Source: Aporrectodea caliginosa
Lineage: Eukaryota > Annelida > Clitellata > Crassiclitellata > Lumbricidae
DNA length: 64,000 bases
Reading direction: 5' to 3'
Assembly: GCA_020284085.1 (NCBI GenBank)
Contig: JACEVL010000808.1
Coordinates: 1-64,000, forward strand
The position numbers were made by a program, and so were the translations under genes. The notes beneath the pieces were generated by a model. The model saw only the letters and a program-made list of their open reading frames with translations. It was not told the origin of the DNA and did no database searches. Positions 32,651 through 43,503 of this stretch are shown in pieces. Within the stretch, counting starts at the first letter, position 1. The number at the start of each line of letters is the position of its first letter.

Positions 32651-33664
32651 AGATACAGACAGAAATATAGGTAGACAGAAAGACAGGTAGAGAGATTGAT
32701 TAATAGTGCGATGACGAAAAAGTGCAATTAGGTTGAGAAAAAGTTAAATGAGCACGAGACTAAAAGTAAGTGAGTCTGAAAGCGAAAGCATATGGTGGCA
32801 GCAGAGAAAGTACGTGAGAGTGAGATTTACGGTAAAGTGAGCGAGAGACTGAGAGCATACACGAGGCAGAGATTTAGATTCTCTGCTTATTCAGCTTTGC
32901 TTTAAACGTCTAATAACGTTTAATCAAAGACAGCTATATATAGGCCAGCTTAAAGAATACTACGCCAAAATGGAAAACAAAACTGTTTGAGAGACTGCAG
33001 TGAATGGACTACCCAAATGTCTTACCTGCAATGCTAAAGTCCTACAGAGAAAATGTGATGCATTTGGCCCATCACATTTCTCAAGTAAGCAGTTGGAAGA
33101 CAGTTGTGTGTTTACACCCAACTATCTTCGAACTCCTTAATCTCCCCCCCACATTTAAGTCCGAATGCAACAGATTCATTCAACAGAATCAGCATGTCTT
33201 GCTGTAACAGTTCATAATGACATCATGTACCTGTATAGAAAACGGACATCACTCACACTTAAAGAGTTTGCAACAGTTTGCTACCTCGATGCAATGAAAT
33301 GGTTACATTGTTGACGTGTGGACACAATATTGACAGAAACCAAGGAGGATTCACGGATCTTAAACTTTACCTTCACCGCAATCGCCGAATGCGACCTAAA
33401 GTAAAGCAACAGTAAGACATAAAAAAGAGAACGACTGAGCGAAAGAGACAGAAAAAAGTTTTAGAATAATTCTGAGAGTAAGACAGCGAGACGGAAGAGG
33501 AAAACACAGAGAATACACTGAAAACGGAGATAGAAAGTATTAAAGTCATTCAACCGAATCTAACCCAAAGAATTATTTAGACCCGTTATAACTAGGCCTA
33601 TTATTATTGCCCAAGACATCAATCGACGTACGTCGCTTCAAGTCAGATCACCGTCAATTTCATT

Positions 33665-33745
33665 ATGTAATGTAATGTAAATGAACATTTATATAGCGCC
33701 TCTTCAAGATATCTACTCAGAGGCACTCTCTTTGCTAGCCTATTA
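33665..33745 (-). repeat. CR1-like 3' terminus
   Basis: On the minus strand, GCCTCTGAGTAGATATCTTG then GAGGCGCTATATAAATG then (ATTAC)n, the standard CR1-like 3' end seen elsewhere in the window. Confidence 0.65.
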
Positions 33746-33935
33746 TGACGTTAGCCGAAATGTCATTATACGAACGAATATTATTATTAAGTCTTACATC
33801 AGTTAGCAAAATAATGCACAGTAGGCCTAAGCATTATGCAATGGAAACGCCAGAATGATTCCATATAGACCGGAGAAACCAGAAGCCAGATGACGGTGGG
33901 AACCAAGTTGAAAGAGACGAATCTAAGTTAAAACT

Positions 33936-34080
33936 TACTTAGTATATTTAGTCCTTCCTGTGCAGGTCTGCATATCAGGCAAAGGCGCATCTCCTCCACT
34001 GGTCTCTGTCCATTGCCAGCTCCTTGGCCTCATTCCACGACATCTCCAGGGATCTCAAGTCGTCTCTGGTGGTTTCCGCC
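33936..34080 (-). pseudogene. Non-LTR ORF2 C-terminal fragment
   Basis: Minus strand reads TTRDDLRSLEMSWNEAKELAM, then DRDQWRRCAFA, matching the closing residues of RTE-like ORF2 proteins (DxxSLxxxWxEAxxLAxDRxxWR). Severely 5'-truncated. Confidence 0.65.
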
Positions 34081-35200
34081 TGTTCAAACAGTTCAAACAG
34101 TGATGTATAGAGTCGTACAGCAAGAGAGTGAGACAGACAGCCGACAGCAGGAAGAGAAAGACACGACCGGAATAGCACAGATTGAAAGAGAGAAAATAAG
34201 ACGTAATTTTAAAAAGATTGCTAGGAGAAAATAAGACTGCGATTAACACTAAAAAGTAAAAACGAAGAATATCCCAAAGAGTATGACAAATATCAAGACG
34301 GAAAACACAGGGGCACGAAGGCCTATAGAGTAGGAGACAGTGCTACAACCAAAGTACAGAGACAAGGACCTAAGAAATGAAGAAAAGAACACAGACAGCC
34401 AGAGAGACCTGTGACAAGAGGACGAGGTAAGACAGTGAGGCAGACAGACTGACCTATAGGACAAGAGATAGAGGAAAACATAGAGGCAGACAGATCTAAG
34501 GCAAGAGAAGAACGCAAAAAAGAGTCGGGAGACTTAAGAAGAGGGAGCAAGAGAGAAAATGGAGAGGTAGAAAGACTTAAGACAAGAGGAAAAGAAATAG
34601 CCTAACAAAGAGGCAGAAAGACCTACGACATAAATCGTCCTACGTCTCATCTAGGCTATCTTGATCTACATTCCGCTACTTACTACTTAGCACCTTCCAA
34701 ATGCCCTGAAGATTTCATCAGCAACCAATCTATCAGATTCGTCGCAAACCTTCATAAAAACTCAAACTAACCTATAGCTGCTTCCACGAGAGTCGGTCAA
34801 CTGGATCGTCGTAGTCGCTCCTGTCCGGAATTCTGATCCTTCGAGTAAAGAGCTTCATCCTGCCATTGGTTGTCGGCATCAGAGGTCAACAGCTAGCTCG
34901 CCATGTCAGATGTCAGGGCAGCACTGTCGCGTCGGTGCCAAGCCTTACCGTATTTATAAATTTATAACCGTCAAGTAGTATACCGTATATATTTACTTAA
35001 CGGTTATAAATTTATAAATACAATAAATACAATACAATGACCCGAAGAGCTGACATAAATACAATACAATACAAGGACCTGACGGTAACAGAACTGACAG
35101 ACTGCCATTGCGGACAGTTCGAAAACTTCCCACAGATCTCTAGCCTATGAAACTCAAACTGACGGTGCCATAGCGGCACACGTGTCAGGGATTGACAGTG
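34081..35200. other. Purine-rich tract, no gene
   Basis: 34.1-34.6 kb is a purine-rich (GA) tract on the plus strand, which produces Ser/Leu-rich minus-strand frames without domain signal. 34.95-35.08 kb has ATACAATACAA-type tail repeats. Confidence 0.45.
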
Positions 35201-35204
35201 CCAC

Positions 35205-36890
35205 ATCTGACAGAGCTGACACGGCTGCCAGGATGGACGGTGCCAAAACTGCCGGAATTCTCTGGCCTGTGTAATTCAAGCCAGGACGGACGGTGCCAAA
35301 ACTGCCGGAATTCTCTGGCCTGTGTAATTTATGTCAGGAATAGACATGGGAGTCACTTTGGTCAGCCAATCTGACCCCACTTGACCTTAAAGTGACTTGA
35401 GGTCGACTTGAAGTCGACAACTTGGAGTCAAAACGACTTGATCCGACTTGGCAGAAAACCAACCAACTTTCGACTTAAAGTCGACTTCTGACATGGTAAT
35501 AACGATTACGTACGGCTAATAATACAAAAATGTCATGCCAATTTGCCTGGCAAGCATTCATTTCTTATACTAATGAGTAATGAGCTCTCAACACCTGATG
35601 AATAAAATTGCTTATTAGGCCTATTTTCAGCTGTTTGTATTTGTGCTTGAACAGTTTTGTAATGCTCTAATGGGTTAACAGAAGAATCTGCAGTGGACCG
35701 CGGACTGGTTGCACTGAATGGCGTGTTATAATGGCACAGTTTAATGATGTTGTCATAATTATATGGCCACTAACGTCATTCAAATAGCATTGCATGCGTA
35801 GGCCTATCATCCCACAGTTACTGGACTACCACTCACCGACAATATGGTCGATTATTGTCTGATACAACAGTTTTCCGTCTGCAAACGGCTAATGCAGTGC
35901 ACCAAAGTAGCGCCAAACGATCGATTGATTAGTAAGAGATCCAGATTTCTTTGGGTCGAATTCACTGACGACTAAACGTTCATTGATTTGCGCGTGTTCA
36001 GCTCTTGATAAGGCAGACGTGCTTACATTTATATTAACATTTCGATTCAACAGTTTTATTAAACGTGCGTGTGACGCTTTGACATATAATAAATCATGAT
36101 ATAGATAAATCGACACCGATAAAAAATAAGTAGGCCTAAGTAACTGCATAGCCCAACCGACGCAACCGGCGTCGATAATATAAAATAATATCGCAGTACC
36201 GTTCTGCGTTTCTTACTCTTTCAAATGAGATGAAAATCAACTTTCATCTTCAACACTTCAATTCAATATATATCGTCAACATAAATCAACTACGTGTATA
36301 TATAATATATATATATATATTTCTTAACACTTCACTCTCAATATACAGCTCTATCTACTGTATTAAGACAACTGCATTATTCAAATCGACTGTAATCAGC
36401 AATTTCTAACCTTTCCCGCGCTATTAGCACGTGCTCAGTACAAGCTATATTCAGTCAATGTTTACATAATACGAGCGGCGCTGACCGCCCGCTCAACTAG
36501 ATCATGTTTATACATGTATAATTATATACAGGTGTATTGTCATGACACAACCCTAACACACTATAGGTCTTAAAAACGCTTGTTCACACTAAAAACACTA
36601 TACAACTGCTTAAACGCCGCCGTGGCCTCACGATCATTAGTGTGGCGAGATAAATTTAGATTTTTGTGTGTCCCAAGTCGGTTTAAGTCGACTTCTGTAG
36701 AAAACAACTTGAGGTTACTTTTCAGTACAAATTCGACTTGGGGGTCAGTTGCGCTAAGCAGAAACGACTCGACTCGACTTGGGATGCCCAAGTCGACTGG
36801 GGTCGACTTATTGGGGTCGACTCCCAGGTCTAGTCAGGAAGGACGGTGCCAAAACTGCCGGAGTTCTCTGACCTCTGTAATTTATCAACA
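35205..36890. repeat. Tandem ~56-bp units split by a hAT
   Basis: Units containing GGACGGTGCCAAAACTGCCG and TTCTCTGGCCTGTGTAATT occur at about 35231-35282 and 35287-35340, and again at 36841-36890 after the hAT element. They form a short tandem array interrupted by the insertion. Confidence 0.7.
35341..36832. mobile_element. hAT-like element with GTCGACTT arrays
   Basis: Ends TAGACATGGGAGTC and GACTCCCAGGTCTA, with perfect 8-bp duplication GTCAGGAA (35333-35340, 36833-36840). Both sub-termini hold clustered AAGTCGACTT-type palindromes. No coding sequence is recognised inside. Confidence 0.85.
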
Positions 36891-37353
36891 TGCAGATGCT
36901 GTATAGCCTACATTTACATAGTGCCTTAATTGAGTAGCATATATGCGCCAACTCTCTGGGAGCCTTGGATGCGAATGCACCCAGAGAGAAAGTTCAGTTG
37001 GTGCGTTGCACCCAGAAGAATTCGGACGTACTGTACAATAAATAAGCAAATGTCTCAATTAAGACAGGCCACATTAGAGAGTGACATGGGGAGGCAATCT
37101 CGTCCCCATCCCCGCCCCGCAACAAGTAAGTCTTCTCCATCCCCGCCCCACCGCCGCAGGTTTTCTCCCCATCCCCACACAGGGCCGGATTAACCACGGT
37201 GCTGATTGTGCTGCAGCACAGGGCCCCCAAATTGTAAAAGTAAAAAAACTTTTAAGACATTTTTATTTCAGACAATAATAAAGCATAGACTGTGAGCCGC
37301 TAGCGTCAATCAAGATTATTATTCAACTTAATTCAAGCATAGAACTGAGCTCA

Positions 37354-38967
37354 ATGGATAAGAGGAAGTACAATTATAGTGGAGCAGAGAAGAGAAAAAG
37401 AAGGAGCGCAGTGGAAGACGCTGGAGCCTCCTTACAGAAGTTGACCACGTTTTTCTCACCGGAAACGACGACGACGACAGTGACGCCAATTTCGCCAACC
37501 ACAGCGGGAGAATGTTCAGAATCTCAGACTGAGGGTGTCGCACGGCCCGCACCCGCTCTACTCGCTCCAATAACAATAGAGTCCGAAGTACTGGGAAACA
37601 TTCTCATCAATGCAGCAACTACGTGTGTTAATGAAGACGTTACTAACGTTAGTAGCGACCCGGCTAATTGGGTTGTGACTGATGAACTGTGCGAGGAAAT
37701 TATACGGCGACCAGCGATTGTCCAAAACTTGGGTGATTTTTCTAAATCAGAGCGCGCAGGTAAAACTCATAAACGGTATTTACCACCTACGTTATTTCAG
37801 CGTACAATGGCAAACTCTGAAACAGTGAGGAGGGAGTGGTTATCATATTCCATGTCGACTGGTAACGTCTACTGTGTGCCCTGCAAGCTGTTTAGTCGTA
37901 GTAAATCATTGTTTCGAGACGGGTTCAGCGACTGGAATCATTGCCAGAGTAGAGTTCTTGAGCACGAGAATAGCGCTGAACATAAGAATAGTTTAACAGT
38001 TTGGCGCAGTAGAAAGATCACATCGGTGTACATTGGTCTCTCATCTACAAATACATCTAAACTTCAGTCCATTCTAAACGCTGCCGCCCGCCTCATAGGG
38101 GGCATTGCAAAGTTTGACCATATCTTCTATTTTATCCGTGACTCCCTTCACTGGCTCCCCATCCGCCAGCGCATCCAATTCAAGGTCTGTTCCCTCATGC
38201 GAAGCTGTCTTGCTGGCTCTGCTCCTATCTTAGGCCTTCTGTACCCCAGTATCTTCTCTGCCCAGTCGTTCCTCCCTTCGGTCCTCGGCCCGTGGTTACT
38301 TGGTTGTCCCGCGGGTGAGTACTTCTACGGCCCAGTCTAGGAGTTTCGCTATTATTGATCCCAATAGCTGGTTACCTCAGTCCTTCAGGAATGACTTTTT
38401 CTATTTCTTTTGACCAGTTCCGCAAGCGCCTGAAAACCTCTCTTTACCAGTGAAGAGACTGCCCGGGTCGGGAGCGCCTCTGTTTTTGAGTGGCGCTATA
38501 TAAATGCTTGATTACGATTACGACTACGATTACGATCACAGCTGGTCGAGTGGATTGTAATCTCGTGAAACAAGTCGAATTGGAGCGGAAGTACTGGCGA
38601 GATGTCTTACAGCGAGCAGTGGAAGTAATTAAATTTCTGGCCGAACGAGGTCTCCCTTTCCGTGGTGACGATGAAGTTTTCGGATCTGCTAATAATGGCA
38701 ACTATATGGGAGTCATCGAGTTACTAGCCAAGTTCGATCCTTTTTATGTCAGCATTTACAGAGATATGGTGGCGCAGGTCGGGGTGTCGCATCTTACTTG
38801 TCTAAGACAGTTTGTGAGGAATTAATCGTGTTGATGGGGAAGAAAGTTGAGGAAATCATCATACAACAAATCAAGGAAGCGAAATATTACTCGATCAGTG
38901 TTGATTCAACACCCGATCTTTCCCACGTAGAATTGTCCTATCTACTTCTTATGTGCTGTAAAGTATA
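37354..38967 (+). pseudogene. hAT transposase (TTF-type zinc finger), disrupted
   Basis: The ATG frame at 37354 (MDKRKYNYSGAEKRKRR) encodes a basic N-terminus, a low-complexity Thr/Pro region, then a TTF/BED-like zinc-finger block with REWLSYSMSTGNVYCVPCKLF and HCQSRVLEHENSAEHKNSL. It is interrupted after codon SRKIT by 511 bp of CR1-like DNA. Downstream of the second GATCACA the same frame continues with GRVDCNLVKQVELERKYW and VIKFLAERGLPFRGDDEVFG (DUF4371-type region). One frameshift near 38750 precedes ASYLSKTVCEELIVLMGKK and YYSISVDSTPD, which holds the likely first catalytic Asp. The frame stops near 38967 and the rest of the DDE domain is gone. It is inactive. Confidence 0.85.
38023..38533 (+). 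mobile_element. 5'-truncated CR1-like insertion in transposase
   Basis: Encodes NTSKLQSILNAAARLIGGIA and LHWLPIRQRIQFKVCSLMR, then after shifts WNSLPQ-like and FRKRLKTSLFT blocks. It ends GTGGCGCTATATAAATGC plus (ATTACG)n. Flanked by the 7-bp duplication GATCACA (38016-38022, 38534-38540). Removing it restores the transposase reading frame. Confidence 0.85.
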
Positions 38968-39485
38968 ACAAATTATGTGGGGTTATTGTATGTCTGCCTT
39001 GCTTCTTAAAATTGTAAGGGGCCCCGTCATTCGATCAGCACAGGGCCCCCAAAACTGTAGATCCGGGCCTGTCCCCACACCATCCCCGCAGGACGAAATC
39101 ACATTCCCCGCAAAAAGTTTACGCCAATTCAAATTTAAAAAATAACATTTCTTAGCTTACAAATCTATTTGTATTGCAGACTGCAATTGTCTGATATTAT
39201 CTTATCAACAGTTTGCATTAACCAAGTCCTGACTATTTCTGACTAGAAGGCTTCAGGAAATAAAAAATCTCCTTATCAGTTCTCAAGTTCTTAACATCAC
39301 TCGGTTTTATTGCTGACTCATTCCCCATTACCGCGGTATTACCGCGAGAGTAAACCCCATTACCGCGGTATTACCGCAATTGTTGTCCCCATTACCGCGG
39401 TATTACCGCAATTGTTGTCCCCATTACCGCGGGATTTACCGGTTTTCCCGCGGGAAATTCCCCATGTCACTCTCTGGGCCATACA

Positions 39486-39677
39486 CAGTGGCGGCACTAT
39501 ACCAGGGCAAGCCAGGGCAAATGCCCTGGTAAAAAGCCTTTGCCCTGGTCGTTGCCCTGCCAGAATTTTTGCCCTGCCCATAATTTGCGGCTTGCCATTA
39601 ATCACCCCCTGCACTGGTTACTTGTATGACTGCCCTGGCTATGCCCTGGTCGCAAAAAATGTCTGGCTCCGCCACTG
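39486..39677. mobile_element. hAT-like MITE (CAGTGGCGG ends)
   Basis: 192 bp from CAGTGGCGGCACTATACC to TCTGGCTCCGCCACTG. Flanks GCCATACA (39478-39485) and CACATACA (39678-39685) agree at six positions. The interior is CCAGGGCAAATGCCCTGG-type palindromes. It lies directly beside the target repeat of the 37075-39476 element. Confidence 0.7.
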
Positions 39678-39959
39678 CACATACACACATTTCGGATCGT
39701 GAAAGCAGTAACGTTGCATAACCATGTCGGTCGCCGTCACTTGAGTTTTACATACTTTCCCAACCACGTAACCTTGACAAGAAAACAATTTTCTTTCTCC
39801 GAATTCCGAAAATGCGCTCAAACTCACCTACGGCAATAAAGAATATAAAAAAACTTTCCAGGGTATAACCCATGCACCCAGAGAGTCAGAGACAAAAGCA
39901 ATAGGCCTACTGTAAAGGCGCTTTACAAATTTATTAATAGAATACGATACAATGCAAAG

Positions 39960-41180
39960 TCTAATTAGACCTTTAGGAATTTAATTCTTGTCTATTAATT
40001 ATTAGCGGTAGGCCTACACCATCGGTCCATCTAGAAAGTCGTTATTCAGACGTGGAGCCGCTGCTCAATCCAGAAGCTCTGCTTTGTCGGCCCCTCCAGT
40101 TGGAACCATCTTCCGCATGAATTGCGTCTTGAGCTCCTCAGCCTTTCTCCTCCTGTTTCGGAAACGCCTGACGACTATCTTATTTGTTAGAGACAGCACT
40201 GACCTGGGTCGGGAGGGCCTCTGAATCTCTGAGTGGCGCTATATAAATGTTCAATTACATTTACAATTTCGATAACTTTCTAGATATTCTTACGCTTGCT
40301 TTTCAGTTACGCAGAGGCACATGTGCACAGTCATGTCGATAGGTGTCGTTTCAGCCACGAAAGCCGCCATCTGCCGATAGAAGTAGATTCTGTTGAAGGA
40401 CCTTAGCGACTCCCGACGACGATTGTAAATGGAAATATTCCACCGACAACGAAAAAGAACAGACAGGTTAACATAGCAATAGTGTCATAGAAATCACAAA
40501 GTCTTATTGTACTTAATTCGTGTCTACTATAACATCCTCAGTTCCCTCCATCTAGAAAGTCGTTATACACATTTCCATAACAACTTTCTAGATATTCTTA
40601 CGCTTGTGTTTCAATTACGCAGATGCACACACGCGTCGATAGGTGTCGTTCCAGCCGCGAGAAGAGCCATCTACCGATCGATGTCGATTCGCCAAACGGT
40701 TCCTTGCGACTCCCGGAAGGGAAATGGTTGACCGACAATGGAAAGCATCAAAGAGGTTAACAGGGCTGTGGTGGCTACTGTTCTACAAGAGTAGCCACCA
40801 CATCTAATTAATAGACGGCGAGGCATCTAATTCGTGTCTATTAATTATCAGGTAAACGCCATCAGTCCATCTAGAAGTCATCAGAAACTGAAGTTACAGT
40901 TAAAGTTATTAACATTTTCATAGAAACTGTCAAGATAATTCTTACGTACGCTTGTGTTTCAATTGCTCAGATACACAGTTGTCGACATGTAGGCCTCGTG
41001 TCGTTGTTCCAGCCACGAGAACCGCCATCAAACGATCTTTGCGACTCGCTATGACGATTGTACAGGAAACTGTTTCTGCGATCGCTCCACTGAAAGCGAA
41101 AAAAACAGCAGACAGTTCTATAAAAGCCACAGTCTAACGTACTAGACTGCGAGGCTTTTAAATTCATGTTTATTATTAAT
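39960..41180. repeat. Three ~330-bp degenerate tandem units
   Basis: Blocks sharing TTCTAGATATTCTTACGCTTG, TGTCGATAGGTGTCGTT, GCCATCTxCCGAT and GCGACTCCC begin near 40270, 40585 and 40925. Each is preceded by AATTCGTGTCTATTAATTAT or similar and CCATCTAGAAAGTCGT. A 12-bp perfect hairpin with GTGGTGGCTACT arms lies at 40767-40800 in the second unit. Function unknown. Confidence 0.6.
40060..40262 (+). repeat. CR1-like 3' terminus
   Basis: PSSWNHLPHELRLELLSLSP-like residues, then CGGGAGGGCCTCTGAATCTC and GTGGCGCTATATAAATGTTC with an (ATTAC) tail. It is inserted within the first ~330-bp tandem unit. Confidence 0.65.
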
Positions 41181-41629
41181 TGAACACAATCGGGTCAACG
41201 GATTACGATTTATGTTTACGACTTCAAGGCATCAATCGCTGGCTTTCGTTTATTAAGCCTTGACGTGTTCTTGATAACAGCGCTATAGAAATCTGTAGAA
41301 TAACCTAAACTAATCATCGGGTTTTAATATAGCTAAAAGGTTGCAGCTTCAATAATGTTGCGGAGTGATTGAGTGTAAGCGGACAGCGATCTATTTCAGA
41401 ACCTTAATTTCATTCTAGCCTACTACTTAAGTGATAATCACCAGCTAATATCTTAAACTTTAGAATAGGCTAATTTAACATTCACCTCCTACTGTCGAGA
41501 TCTTCTCGCTCAACCGTGCAACTTCGAGTCGAAGGGAGAAAATGGTCGTCTTCCTGTGGAAGCGACATAAAAGGTCATTCGTCATCCTGTAGAAAAAATA
41601 AAATATTTTAATTGAAAAAAAAAACATTC

Positions 41630-42010
41630 GTGGCGCTGTAGAAGTCGCTGAGTCTCAACAAGTTACTCAGATAAATTTTAAAAATGTTCAAATTTAAAAA
41701 TAATAAACAAATGTAAAAAATATATTGTGGGGTTATAGAAATCCACTCACTAACTTATTCAGATATAGGCTATTAAACAATTAAATGAACTAAAAATATT
41801 AGAAATTGCAGTTACATTTGAACTTTGATTACATTTGCAGTTACATTTGCAGTAAAATGTTTTGCGGAGCTATAGAAATCACAGAGTCTCACTAGCTAGC
41901 TTACTCAAATAAAATTAAGATGTAGCCTATTTTTTTAATTAAAAAGCTGAAAATTTAAAAAATAACAAAAAATAAATTTATTGTGGAGCTACAGAATTTA
42001 TTGAGTCTAA
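41630..42010. repeat. Four degenerate ~115-bp tandem units
   Basis: GTGG(C/G)G(C/T)T(G/A)TAGAA-type starts followed by GAGTCTCA and ACTCAGATAAA-like blocks recur near 41631, 41733, 41872 and 41980. AT-rich filler separates them. No coding sense. Confidence 0.45.
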
Positions 42011-42375
42011 TCGAAAAAGTCAAGTTGCTTCAAAATGTTTAGCTTAGGGCCTACAGCTAGATCGCTAACTCAATCTCTAAATTGCAAATTAAGATGAAAA
42101 ATCGTTGTTTTGTAATTATTTTGGGTTTACCTGACGCCCTTCGACGAAGGTAGTTCGAAACAGGAGTTGGCGCAGCAGAATTAGGACGAACTTCGATGAA
42201 TTACAGCAGAAAAGTTCGGAAAATGTTGGAACGCTCTGCCTTCTTCGAGATCTGAGCTACGACTGGCGATTCTAAAATGGCGACAATACGATGACGTAAT
42301 CATTACGTCATTTTGGCCTTTATTACATAAATTATCTGTCTATCTGTGTGTAGGCTAATGTAATGTTATGTAAGT

Positions 42376-42820
42376 GAACAATCGTAATCGTAATGGAGCA
42401 TTTATATAGCGCCACTCAAAAACAGAGGCGCTCCCGAACCGGGCCAGTGTCTTCACTGGTAAAGAGAGAGGTTTTCAGGCGCTGGCGGAACTGGTAAAAA
42501 AAAATAGACAAAAGGTCAGTCCTGCTGGACTGAGGTAACTGGTTCCAGCTATTGGGACAGTGCATATTTTAACGGGTTTGGACTACTGGGAAAAAGTCTG
42601 CTACTCTACTTTCAACGTTATTGGAAACTAACATTGAAAGTAGAGTAGGCCTATTACATGGAACAAATCACCAAAACTACTGGGACAAATCCTCAAAACT
42701 ACTGGGCCAAATCCTAAAACTATTGGGACATTTGTCCCAGTAGTTATACAGTTAAAATATGCACTGTATTGGGACCAACAATTAATAGCGAAACTCCTAG
42801 ACCTAGCTGTCACCTGCATC
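42376..42820 (-). pseudogene. CR1-like 3' end split by a hAT
   Basis: On the minus strand the copy reads CTAGGAGTTTCGCTATTAATTG (about 42810-42780), then TCCCAATAGCTGG, FRQRLKTSLFT-like codons, GGAGCGCCTCTGTTTTTGAG and GGCGCTATATAAATGCTCC with an (ATTACG)n tail at 42390. It is the same family as 38023-38533 and is interrupted by the hAT at 42558-42766. Confidence 0.7.
42558..42766. mobile_element. hAT-like MITE with perfect 16-bp ends
   Basis: 209 bp bounded by CAGTGCATATTTTAAC and its exact inverse, with perfect 8-bp duplication TATTGGGA (42550-42557, 42767-42774). Inside are a 15-bp perfect hairpin (CTACTCTACTTTCAA arms, 42600-42650) and repeated ACTACTGGG(A/C)CAAATCC units. Confidence 0.9.
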
Positions 42821-43330
42821 TAGAATCCACGACAGTCTGCTTGTTGACGATGCAAGTGATGTTGGCGGACACCCATTTCTCGCATTAGTTGCATTGCCAC
42901 CAACAAACGGAGGATTCGTTATGCGGAATCTCGCAAAACAGACAGGGAGTTGTGTGGACGGTACTGCTAACATTTCTGTGACTCGATGTAGGCCTAAGCC
43001 TGAGCTTGAGCTTGGACTTGTTATTGTCTTTCACAGCTGCTTCCGCTGCTGCATCTAGAATCACGCTTCTTTTTCTTGATCGCCTTCTCAGCGTTCTGGA
43101 CGTTCGTTGAATTTTCTTCTTTGCAGTCTCCTCTGTCACCAAATGGCTTTTGAACAGGGACGTAACTAGCGTTGGGCTTGGGGGGCTTAAGCCCCCCCAA
43201 ACGAAGCTGAAGCCCCCTAAAAATGAGTGAAGCCCCCGGCTCCACTATAGGCTCGGGCTATGTTCAAGGCTTAAAGCCCCCCCAAACGAAAATTTCTAGT
43301 TACGTCACTGCTTTTGAAGGGTCACGGGTG
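42790..43330 (-). pseudogene. Pogo/Tigger-like transposase C-terminal fragment
   Basis: Minus strand reads FGDRGDCKEENSTNVQNAE, KKKIQRTSRTLRRRSRKR, then PCLFCEIPHNESSVCWWQCN, a stop, and CEKWVSANITC. The C-x2-C ... C-x2-C-x-x-W order matches the zinc-binding tail of DDE_1 (pogo/CENP-B-type) transposases (W-x-x-C-x-x-C-x-x-W-x-H-x-x-C). The identification is by motif only. A MITE (43155-43310) interrupts it and an inverted partial copy lies at 43504-43715. Confidence 0.5.
43155..43310. mobile_element. hAT-like MITE (CAGGGACGTAACTAG ends)
   Basis: 156 bp, ends CAGGGACGTAACTAG and CTAGTTACGTCACTG, perfect 8-bp duplication CTTTTGAA (43147-43154, 43311-43318). The interior has GCCCCCCCAAACGAA palindromic blocks. 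The inverted paralogous copy at 43504 ff. lacks it and shows a single TTCAAAAG, i.e. an empty site. Confidence 0.92.
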
Positions 43331-43503
43331 AACTTGTCACTTCAAAAAGCTTCGTGTTCACACTACTATACCTGATGCTCGATCTCGTCAGAACTATGAC
43401 AAAACCCTGTCTGCAGTTCGTCCCACGGAGAGGATCAACTTTGATCAGCTATATAGTGATCCTGACAAAAGGAAAAGCAATGTATGGCATGCAGAAGCCT
43501 TTA

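Larger units (their letters stand above)
37180..39071 (+). mobile_element. hAT element with transposase remnant, nested
   Basis: Ends CAGGGCCGGATTAACC and the inverse of CAGGCCCGGATCTAC, with perfect 8-bp duplication TCCCCACA (37172-37179, 39072-39079). CAGCACAGGGCCCCC motifs sit at both sub-termini. It carries a transposase remnant (37354-38967) broken by a CR1-like fragment, and most of the catalytic domain is deleted. Confidence 0.9.
37075..39476. mobile_element. hAT element, TAGAGAGTGACA family, host of nested elements
   Basis: Left TAGAGAGTGACATGGGG, right CCCCATGTCACTCTCTG (last base changed). Flanks GGCCACAT (37067-37074) and GGCCATAC (39477-39484) share six of eight bases. Sub-terminal TTACCGCGG-type units are present at 39.33-39.45 kb. 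Without the nested element at 37180-39071 it would be about 510 bp, close to the 536-bp relative at 58046-58581. Confidence 0.8.

Noticed and set aside
37075..37180. Reading the CCCCATCCCCGC arrays as a CpG-island promoter
   Set aside because: The same arrays recur at 58.07 kb inside a hAT copy with a perfect target duplication, so they are transposon sub-terminal sequence.
40767..40800. microRNA precursor call for the GTGGTGGCTACT hairpin
   Set aside because: A 12-bp stem is too short for a typical precursor and it lies in a repeat array; reported only as part of the array.
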